Of a stretch of DNA of 64,000 bases, positions 58,363-64,000 are shown piece after piece. This DNA is from Pseudomonadota bacterium (GTDB lineage: Bacteria; Pseudomonadota; Alphaproteobacteria; Acetobacterales; Acetobacteraceae): assembly GCA_021845595.1 (NCBI GenBank), contig JAJZVV010000002.1, positions 186,001 to 250,000 on the forward strand, written 5' to 3'. The notes under the pieces were generated by a model. The model saw only the letters and a program-made list of their open reading frames with translations. It was not told the origin of the DNA and searched no databases. Within the stretch, counting starts at the first letter, position 1. Each line of letters starts with the position of its first letter. Made by a program: the position numbers and the translations under genes.

Positions 58363-58438
58363 GACGGCAGCGTCGCCGTCTGAAACAGTGGCAGTTTCGC
58401 CCCCGCTGGGGCCCCATTGGGGCCGCTCGGGGGCTTTT
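58363..58438 (+). promoter_or_regulatory. ANTAR-responsive leader with intrinsic terminator
   Basis: Hairpin 1: GACGGC (58363-58368) and GCCGTC (58375-58380) close the hexaloop AGCGTC, with the A1 and G4 that ANTAR proteins require. Hairpin 2: GAAAC (58382-58386) and GTTTC (58394-58398) around AGTGGCA, whose first six bases also have A1 and G4. One base on, GCCCCCG (58399-58405) pairs with CGGGGGC (58428-58434) and is followed by TTTT, an intrinsic terminator. The order amiR, tandem hairpins, terminator, transporter is the expected antitermination layout. Confidence 0.8.
58399..58438 (+). terminator. Intrinsic terminator controlled by AmiR
   Basis: A 7-bp GC stem (GCCCCCG/CGGGGGC) with an inner GGCCCC/GGGGCC helix and a short T-run ends immediately before the transporter ribosome site. 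It abuts hairpin 2 of the ANTAR leader, so stabilising that hairpin should disfavour terminator formation. It lies 16 bp ahead of the substrate-binding protein start. Confidence 0.8.
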
Positions 58439-58454
58439 GCGTTTGGGAGGCTTC

Positions 58455-59711
58455 ATGGCACAATTCTCAAGGCGCGGCGTCGTCAAAGGCGTCGCGGGGC
58501 TGGCCGGCGCTGCGACATTCGGATTTCCGCAGATCTGGATCAAGAACTCCGGTCTGGCGCGTGCGGCGGGTGGCGAGATCAAGGTCGGCGTGCTGTACTC
58601 GCTGACAGGGACGACGGCGATCATCGAGACGTCGCTCAACCAGGCGACGCTGATGGCGATCGAAGAAATCAATGCGGCCGGCGGGGTCAACGGCCGCAAG
58701 CTGGTTCCGGTCGTGGAGGATCCTGCGTCCGATCCGGCGACGTTCGCCGAAAAGGCGCGGAAGCTGGTGATCGGCGAGAAGTGCGTGAGCGTGTTCGGTT
58801 CATACACGTCCGCCAGCCGCAAGGCGGTGTTGCCGATATTCGAACGCTACCACAATCTCTACTGGTATCCCACCCTCTACGAGGGTCGGGAATGCTCCAT
58901 GAACGTCATCTACACCGGTGCGGTGCCCAACCAGCAGCAGCGCGACTTCGTCCCGTGGCTCGTGAAGAATTTCGGCAAGCGGTTCTATCTGATCGGATCG
59001 AATTACATCTATCCGAAGGAGGAGAACAACGTCTGCAAAATTCTGCTCCAGAAGCTCGGCGGCGAGGTCGTCGGCGAGGAATATGTGCCGCTGGGGCACT
59101 CCGAGTTCAGCTCCGTAATCGAGAAATTCAAGAATACGAAGCCGAACGTGATCTTTTCGACCGTCGTCGGGGACTCGGTGGTGGCGCTCCATCGGCAATA
59201 TAAGGCCGCCGGGCTCGATCCCGCGAAAATGCCGATGGCCAGCCTGACGACCTCCGAGGAAGAAGTGCGCGCGATGGGCGGTGAATTTGCCCTCGGTCAC
59301 TTCACCTCGGCGCCCTACTTCATGTCGTACGAGTCACCGGAGAACGCGAAGTTCGTCGCCGCCATCCAGAGCAAATACGGGAAAAACGCGGTGACGAATT
59401 TCGTGTCCGAGCCGGCGTATTTCCAGGTCCACTTGTTCGCTCAGGCGGCGGCGAAGCTTGCCGGGTCCGACCTGACCCCTCCCACCATCCGCGAGGCGGC
59501 GTGGGGCCAGGAATACAAGGCGCCCGAAGGGCTGGTGAAGATCGACGGGCAGAATTCCCATACCTATCTGTGGCCGAAGATCGGCGAGGCGCAGATGAAT
59601 GGGCAGTTCAAGATCATCGAGCAATCCAAGGAGTGGGTCGAGCCGGATCCCTATTGGGCGTACCCCGGCCAGGTCTGCACGCCCAAGGGCATGGTGGAGA
59701 AGAAAGCCTGA
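58455..59711 (+). CDS. Amide/urea ABC transporter substrate-binding protein (FmdD/UrtA-like)
   Basis: Periplasmic binding protein of 418 residues for short-chain amides or urea. The N-terminus SRRGVVKGVAGLAGAATF is a twin-arginine type signal, then the type I fold starts at IKVGVLYSLTGTTAIIETSL with VEDPASDPATFAEKARKL, FGSYTSASRKAVLP and WYPTLYEGRE, typical of the UrtA/FmdD group. GGGAGG precedes the ATG. It is the first gene behind the AmiR-controlled terminator, and amide rather than urea is favoured by the linked amiE. Confidence 0.9.
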   Translation: MAQFSRRGVVKGVAGLAGAATFGFPQIWIKNSGLARAAGGEIKVGVLYSLTGTTAIIETSLNQATLMAIEEINAAGGVNGRKLVPVVEDPASDPATFAEKARKLVIGEKCVSVFGSYTSASRKAVLPIFERYHNLYWYPTLYEGRECSMNVIYTGAVPNQQQRDFVPWLVKNFGKRFYLIGSNYIYPKEENNVCKILLQKLGGEVVGEEYVPLGHSEFSSVIEKFKNTKPNVIFSTVVGDSVVALHRQYKAAGLDPAKMPMASLTTSEEEVRAMGGEFALGHFTSAPYFMSYESPENAKFVAAIQSKYGKNAVTNFVSEPAYFQVHLFAQAAAKLAGSDLTPPTIREAAWGQEYKAPEGLVKIDGQNSHTYLWPKIGEAQMNGQFKIIEQSKEWVEPDPYWAYPGQVCTPKGMVEKKA

Positions 59712-59769
59712 GCAGGCTTGACGGGCGGCGGCGGACCTCGGTCCGTCGCCGTCAACGCGAGGACCATGC

Positions 59770-60642
59770 ATGACGGATATCTTCAACCAGGTTTTTTCGG
59801 GCCTCAGCATCGCCTCGATTCTGCTGCTGATATCGCTCGGCTTGGCGATCATCTACGGCACTGTCGGGGTCATCAACCTGGCGCATGGCGAGTTTGTGAT
59901 GCTCGGGGCCTACGCAGTGTGGTTCCTGGAAGACCATTTTGGATTAGGGCTGTTTCCCTGCATCGTGCTGGCGTTTTTCGCGGTCGGCACGCTGGGTTGG
60001 GTGGTCGAACGACTGATCATTCGCCGGCTCTATGGGCGGGTGTTGGACACGATCCTGGCGACGTGGGGTCTTGGCGTCATCCTTCAGCAGGCAATCCGAC
60101 TGAGCGCAGGGGCCGAGCTGCGATATGTGCAGATGCCGCCCGGCCTCAGCGCCGCGGTCCATTTCGCCGGGGTCGACGTGTCGGCTTACCGGCTGTTCGT
60201 GCTGGCTCTGACCGCCATTCTCCTGGCCGTCACCTACGTGCTGATCTTCCGCACCCGCTTCGGGATGCGTCTGCGCGGCGTGGTGCAGAACCCGGAGATC
60301 GCCCGGTGCTTCGGCGTGAACACCTCGCAGATCTATGCGATGACGTTCGCGTATGGCGCCGGCCTCGCCGGTATCGCCGGCGCGCTGGTCTCGCCACTCA
60401 AGAGCGTCTCGCCGGACATGGGCACGGGCTATGTCGTTGATGCGTTCATGGTGGTCGTGGTCGGCGGCGTCCAAAGCCTTCTCGGCACGGTCGCGAGCGC
60501 GGGGATCATTGGGGAGTTGTCCGGTGGGCTTGCCTATCTCTCGAACGATACGATCGCCAAGGCCATCGTTTTCCTTGGCGTGGTGGTGCTGATCCGCTTC
60601 CGGCCGCAAGGCCTGTTCGCCCTCCGCGTGCGGCGAGGCTGA
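59770..60642 (+). CDS. Urt/Liv-type ABC transporter permease 1 (UrtB/LivH family)
   Basis: Inner-membrane permease of 290 residues with about eight hydrophobic segments. ASILLLISLGLAIIYGTVGVINLAHGEFVMLGAY at the start and MRLRGVVQNPEIARCFGVNTSQIYAM in the cytoplasmic loop are family hallmarks, with GGVQSLLGTVASAGIIGEL following. It is shorter than urea-specific UrtB proteins that carry a long N-terminal domain, consistent with a short-chain amide importer. It starts 58 bp after the binding-protein gene. Confidence 0.88.
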   Translation: MTDIFNQVFSGLSIASILLLISLGLAIIYGTVGVINLAHGEFVMLGAYAVWFLEDHFGLGLFPCIVLAFFAVGTLGWVVERLIIRRLYGRVLDTILATWGLGVILQQAIRLSAGAELRYVQMPPGLSAAVHFAGVDVSAYRLFVLALTAILLAVTYVLIFRTRFGMRLRGVVQNPEIARCFGVNTSQIYAMTFAYGAGLAGIAGALVSPLKSVSPDMGTGYVVDAFMVVVVGGVQSLLGTVASAGIIGELSGGLAYLSNDTIAKAIVFLGVVVLIRFRPQGLFALRVRRG

Positions 60643-60644
60643 CG

Positions 60645-61766
60645 ATGGAGGGACAGCACAAGCACCCGATCTGGGCCAAACTCGTCGGCTACGCGGCCTT
60701 CTGCGTCGTCATCCTGATTCTTCCGCTGTTCATCACCGATGATTACCTGCTCAACAAACTCGCCCGGTATCTCGTGTTCGGCCTGGTCGCGATGGCCTTG
60801 TCGATCTCATGGGGGTACGCTGGCATCCTCAATCTTGGCCAGGCCGTGAGCTTTGGCCTGGGCTCCTACTGCATGGCGATGGCGCTGAAGCTCCGCACCA
60901 TTCCGATCCAGACCGGGGCCGAGGGCCTGCCCGACTTCATGGTCTGGAACAACGTGAAGTCGCTGCCGTGGTTCTGGGAGCCGTTCCACTCCTACGGCTT
61001 CGCGATCGCGGCAGGCGTGCTGGTGCCAACGATCCTGGCGTTGCTGATCGGCACCTTCGTCTTCCGCGCCAGGGTCACGGGCGTGTATGTCTCGATCATC
61101 ACGCTTGCGCTGCTCGTCGTGATCAACCTCGTCGTCATCGACCGCCAACGCCTGACCGGGGGCTTCAACGGGCTCACGGACCTGGCACCGCTTGAACTCT
61201 TCGGGCTGACATTCGATCCCTACGCGCACGCGACCTACTATCTCATCGCTGTGTCGCTCGGAGCGGCGCTGTTTCTCGGTCTTGCGGTCGTGCACAGCAA
61301 GACCGGCCTGATCATGCAGGCGATCCGTGACGATGAGAACCGGGTCCGCTATTTCGGCTACGACGTCGCCGCGTATCAGACTTTTGCGCTGTGTCTTTCC
61401 GCAGCGGTCGCCGGCTTCGCCGGAATGCTCTACACCTTGGTGATGGCGTTCGCGTCGCCGACATTCCTTGCCGTCCCCGTCAGTCTCTCGATCGTGATCT
61501 GGTCCGCGGTCGGTGGCCGCGCGTCGCTGCTCGGATCGGCGATGGGGGCGATCATCGTCACCGGCGTGCAAGGGAGCTTGTCGGACACACCGGCCTTTCT
61601 GGAGACCTGGACGCTCATCATGGGCGCGCTGTTCATCATCGTCGTTCTGTTCCTGCCGCGCGGACTGATCAGTCTGGTGGATCGAATTCCCCTTGGCGGC
61701 AGCGCGCGGCGCCGCGCCGCGGCGGCAACGGGTGCAGCCAGCAGGAGCGGCATCAATGCCGGCTAG
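60645..61766 (+). CDS. Urt/Liv-type ABC transporter permease 2 (UrtC/LivM family)
   Basis: Second permease subunit of 373 residues. ALSISWGYAGILNLGQAVSFGLGSYCMAMALKL and VIDRQRLTGGFNGLTDL are the UrtC/LivM signatures, and MQAIRDDENRVRYFGYDVA is the ATPase-contact loop. The C-terminal tail is basic and Ala/Arg-rich. It starts 2 bp after the first permease gene and overlaps the ATPase gene by 11 bp, indicating tight co-translation. Confidence 0.88.
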   Translation: MEGQHKHPIWAKLVGYAAFCVVILILPLFITDDYLLNKLARYLVFGLVAMALSISWGYAGILNLGQAVSFGLGSYCMAMALKLRTIPIQTGAEGLPDFMVWNNVKSLPWFWEPFHSYGFAIAAGVLVPTILALLIGTFVFRARVTGVYVSIITLALLVVINLVVIDRQRLTGGFNGLTDLAPLELFGLTFDPYAHATYYLIAVSLGAALFLGLAVVHSKTGLIMQAIRDDENRVRYFGYDVAAYQTFALCLSAAVAGFAGMLYTLVMAFASPTFLAVPVSLSIVIWSAVGGRASLLGSAMGAIIVTGVQGSLSDTPAFLETWTLIMGALFIIVVLFLPRGLISLVDRIPLGGSARRRAAAATGAASRSGINAG

Positions 61767-62532
61767 GGCAGTGGCCACGACCGGGGCGATTCTCGAGCTG
61801 CGGGACATCACCGTCGAGTTCGCGGGGTTCGTCGCCATAGCCGGGCTGACCCTGGACGTGCATGAAGGCGAATTGCGCTGTCTCATCGGGCCGAACGGTG
61901 CCGGAAAAACGACGGCGCTGGATGTCATTTGCGGGAAGGTGAAGCCGGCGTCCGGCAAGGTCGTGCTCGGCGGCCGGGAGATCACGCGCCTCGAGGAGCA
62001 CCAGATCGCGCGGCACGGGGTCGGGCGGAAATTCCAGGTACCGAGTGTATTCCGGGACCTCACGGTGCGGCAGAACATGGAAGTGGCGTTGTGCCGTGCA
62101 CCCGGTGTGCTGGGCAATCTGTTCCGGTTCGGCAATTCCGGCGCCAGCGAACAGCTGGAGAAGCTGGCCGAACTCGTCGGGCTCGAGGAGGCGATGGATG
62201 TCGCGGCCGGCGCGCTATCGCACGGCCAGACGCAGTGGCTGGAGATCGCGCTGCTCCTCGCGCAGGACGCACGGCTGATCCTGATGGACGAGCCGACGGC
62301 GGGAATGACGGCCCATGAAACGGCGAAGACCGCGGAGCTGTTCAACAGGCTCAAGGGCAGACACACGCTCATCGTGGTCGAGCACGACATGGGGTTCATC
62401 AAGGAGATCAGCGACATCATCTCGGTGATGCACCAGGGCCGCCTTCTTGCCGAAGGCACCGTGCGAGAGATCGAGACGAACGCGGAGGTTCGGGCGGCGT
62501 ATCTGGGTTCGGGAGGGATCAGCGGTGCTTGA
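61756..62532 (+). CDS. Urt/Liv-type ABC transporter ATPase 1 (UrtD/LivG family)
   Basis: Nucleotide-binding subunit of 258 residues. Walker A is GPNGAGKTT, the signature region reads LSHGQTQWLEIALLLAQ, as usual for UrtD (LSHGQ), Walker B is LILMDEPTAGM and the H-loop lies in VVEHDMGF. The ATG at 61756 with GGAG ahead starts the protein shortly before the conserved core; an in-frame start 63 bases upstream is less likely. It overlaps the second ATPase gene by 8 bp. Confidence 0.9.
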   Translation: MPARAVATTGAILELRDITVEFAGFVAIAGLTLDVHEGELRCLIGPNGAGKTTALDVICGKVKPASGKVVLGGREITRLEEHQIARHGVGRKFQVPSVFRDLTVRQNMEVALCRAPGVLGNLFRFGNSGASEQLEKLAELVGLEEAMDVAAGALSHGQTQWLEIALLLAQDARLILMDEPTAGMTAHETAKTAELFNRLKGRHTLIVVEHDMGFIKEISDIISVMHQGRLLAEGTVREIETNAEVRAAYLGSGGISGA

Positions 62533-63220
62533 GCTGGCTTCGGTGGATGCGTTCTATGGCAACATTCGCGCGCTGCAGGACGTCAGCCTCTCGGTCGATG
62601 CTGGCGAGTTCCTGGCCGTTCTCGGCCGCAACGGCGTCGGGAAAACGACGCTGATGCGCGCGATCCTGGGCCTGATGGACCGGACGACCGGCAGCATTCG
62701 CCTGGACTCACAGGAGATCGGGCGTTGGCGGACCGATCAGCGCGCGCGCGCAGGCATCGCCTATGTGCCGCAAGGGCGCGGTATTCTGCCGCGATTTTCC
62801 GTGCTCGATAATCTGCGGTTCGGATTGTTTGCGAACACCAAGGGACGACGCGAGATCGATGAAGGGGTGTTCGAGTTCTTCCCCGCGCTGCGCGAGCACC
62901 TCTCGCGGCTGGGCGGCAACCTGTCGGGCGGCCAGCAGCAGCAGCTCGCCATTGCGCGGGCGCTGATGGTTGAGCCGAAGGTGATGCTCCTCGACGAGCC
63001 GACGGAGGGCATCCAGCCGAACATTGTCGAGGAGATCGAGCACATCATCTCGCGGATCAATGCCGAGCGCGGCATCACCGTGATTCTCGTCGAGCAGAGC
63101 GTGAGCTTCGCGCGACGGGCAGCGCGGCGGTTCGTCATCATGAACAAGGGAAGCGTGGCTGCCGCGGGACCGACGGCGGAGCTCGATGATGGGCTCGTTC
63201 ATCGGTACATGGCGGTTTGA
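62525..63220 (+). CDS. Urt/Liv-type ABC transporter ATPase 2 (UrtE/LivF family)
   Basis: Second nucleotide-binding subunit, 231 residues, starting at a GTG inside the previous gene. Walker A GRNGVGKTT, YVPQGRGILPRFSVLDNL, signature LSGGQQQQLAIARAL, Walker B MLLDEPTEGIQPN and EQSVSFARRAARRF follow the UrtE pattern closely. It completes the five-gene importer; amiE starts 63 bp later. Confidence 0.91.
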   Translation: MLELASVDAFYGNIRALQDVSLSVDAGEFLAVLGRNGVGKTTLMRAILGLMDRTTGSIRLDSQEIGRWRTDQRARAGIAYVPQGRGILPRFSVLDNLRFGLFANTKGRREIDEGVFEFFPALREHLSRLGGNLSGGQQQQLAIARALMVEPKVMLLDEPTEGIQPNIVEEIEHIISRINAERGITVILVEQSVSFARRAARRFVIMNKGSVAAAGPTAELDDGLVHRYMAV

Positions 63221-63283
63221 GAGTGCCGGTCAGCCGCGCCGCGCCCTGACCAAAGCGACTTTGTCTTAACCAGGAGGAGTGTG

Positions 63284-64000
63284 ATGCTTCACGGGGATAT
63301 TTCCAGCAGCGCCGATACGGTCGGTGTTGCGGTCGTAAACTACAAGATGCCGCGCCTGCATACGAAGGCGGAGGTTCTCGAGAACGCGCGGAAGATCGGC
63401 GACATGCTGGTCGGCATGAAGCAGGGTCTGCCGGGGATGGATCTGGTGATCTTCCCGGAATACAGCACCCACGGCATCATGTACGACGCCAAGGAGATGT
63501 ACGAGACCGCCGCCAGCGTGCCGGGCGAGGAGACGGAGATTTTCGCCGCGGCATGCCGCAAGGCGAAAGTCTGGGGTGTCTTTTCGCTGACGGGCGAGCG
63601 TCACGAGGAGCATCCCAACAAGGCGCCGTACAACACGCTGATCCTGATGAACGACAAGGGCGAGATCGTTCAGAAATATCGCAAGATCATGCCCTGGGTG
63701 CCGATCGAGGGCTGGTATCCCGGCAACTGCACCTTCGTGTCGGAAGGGCCGAAGGGCCTCAAAGTGAGCCTGATCATTTGCGATGACGGCAACTACCCGG
63801 AGATCTGGCGCGATTGCGCGATGAAGGGCGCCGAACTGATCGTTCGCTGCCAGGGCTACATGTATCCGGCGAAGGACCAGCAGGTGCTGATGGCCAAGGC
63901 GATGGCCTGGGCCAACAACACCTACGTTGCGGTGGCCAACGCGGCGGGGTTCGACGGCGTGTACTCGTATTTCGGGCACTCGGCGATCATCGGCTTCGAT
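63284..64000 (+). CDS. amiE: Aliphatic amidase AmiE (3' end beyond window)
   Basis: Nitrilase-superfamily enzyme that hydrolyses short aliphatic amides to acid and ammonia. The first 239 residues are present. The catalytic triad is visible: glutamate in IFPEYSTHG, lysine in [10 protein letters not shown] and cysteine in [29 protein letters not shown] and [22 protein letters not shown] match AmiE very closely, which separates it from formamidase AmiF. AGGAGG precedes the ATG. It is the metabolic output of the amiC-amiR-controlled operon. Confidence 0.95.
   Translation, partial: MLHGDISSSADTVGVAVVNYKMPRLHTKAEVLENARKIGDMLVGMKQGLPGMDLVIFPEYSTHGIMYDAKEMYETAASVPGEETEIFAAACRKAKVWGVFSLTGERHEEHPNKAPYNTLILMNDKGEIVQKYRKIMPWVPIEGWYPGNCTFVSEGPKGLKVSLIICDDGNYPEIWRDCAMKGAELIVRCQGYMYPAKDQQVLMAKAMAWANNTYVAVANAAGFDGVYSYFGHSAIIGFD

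Noticed and set aside
1-64000. tRNA or rRNA genes
   Set aside because: No cloverleaf-like arms with a conserved GGTTCGAATCC-type T-loop and no rRNA core sequence were recognised by eye in the intergenic regions.

Overview
The window is a 64-kb, very GC-rich stretch of bacterial chromosome, densely coding on both strands. Strong GC bias creates long antisense shadow frames, which I left out. The core block RNase E (-) / N-acetylmuramoyl-L-alanine amidase, class A PBP and prfB (+), with cluster-type catabolic operons, suggests an alphaproteobacterium, probably Rhodospirillales/Acetobacteraceae-like. This is inference from gene content and order; no rRNA or tRNA gene is present to test it.

1-9.2 kb: aerobic benzoate degradation by the box (benzoyl-CoA epoxidation) route. 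It holds the 3' end of a benzoate-CoA ligase, an alpha/beta hydrolase, boxC, boxB and boxA, facing a convergent BoxR/BzdR-type regulator (HTH plus shikimate-kinase-like domain). The regulator is translationally coupled to an aspartoacylase-type metallohydrolase. A DauA-like FAD amino-acid dehydrogenase follows. 9.2-11.4 kb: flagellar stator genes in the order motB-motA, closed by two long palindromes. 11.6-20 kb: enoyl-CoA hydratase, a complete Liv-type ABC importer, thioesterase, SDR and acyl-CoA carboxylase beta-type subunit, probably an uptake and CoA-thioester catabolism operon. 20-23 kb: a minus-strand NitT/TauT-type ABC transporter with a fused double permease and no binding protein. 23.4-32.4 kb: mixed housekeeping and enzymes (nitronate monooxygenase, NAD(P)-binding protein, protease-like PDZ protein lacking the catalytic triad, maleylacetoacetate isomerase, SDR, purD, xseA, ferredoxin-NADP reductase, nudC).

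32.5-42.7 kb: RNase E, cell-wall amidase, PBP1A, prfB with its programmed +1 frameshift, a transglutaminase-like protein and a 2-hydroxyacid dehydrogenase. 42.9-51.5 kb: surface-glycan style genes (GT2-GtrA fusion, GT39 transferase, sulfotransferase, flippase) mixed with a DUF2147 protein, a threonine dehydratase and a class II aldolase. Between the DUF2147 gene and the dehydratase gene sits the most striking item: a 1,109-bp, partly AT-rich cassette bounded by a perfect 35-bp direct repeat. The repeat carries the stop of one gene and the start of the next, so both stay intact. The cassette encodes a 53-residue Thr/Lys-rich basic peptide and an orphan lipoprotein, and no recombinase.

51.6-64 kb: an amide-utilisation locus. 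A minus-strand operon (NCS1-type permease, homoserine-acetyltransferase-like hydrolase, amidase) diverges from amiC-amiR. These are followed by a leader with a hexaloop hairpin and an intrinsic terminator (ANTAR antitermination), then a five-gene Urt/Liv-type importer and the aliphatic amidase gene amiE, cut by the window end. A second hairpin with the same hexaloop lies in the leader of the divergent operon, suggesting AmiR may control both arms.
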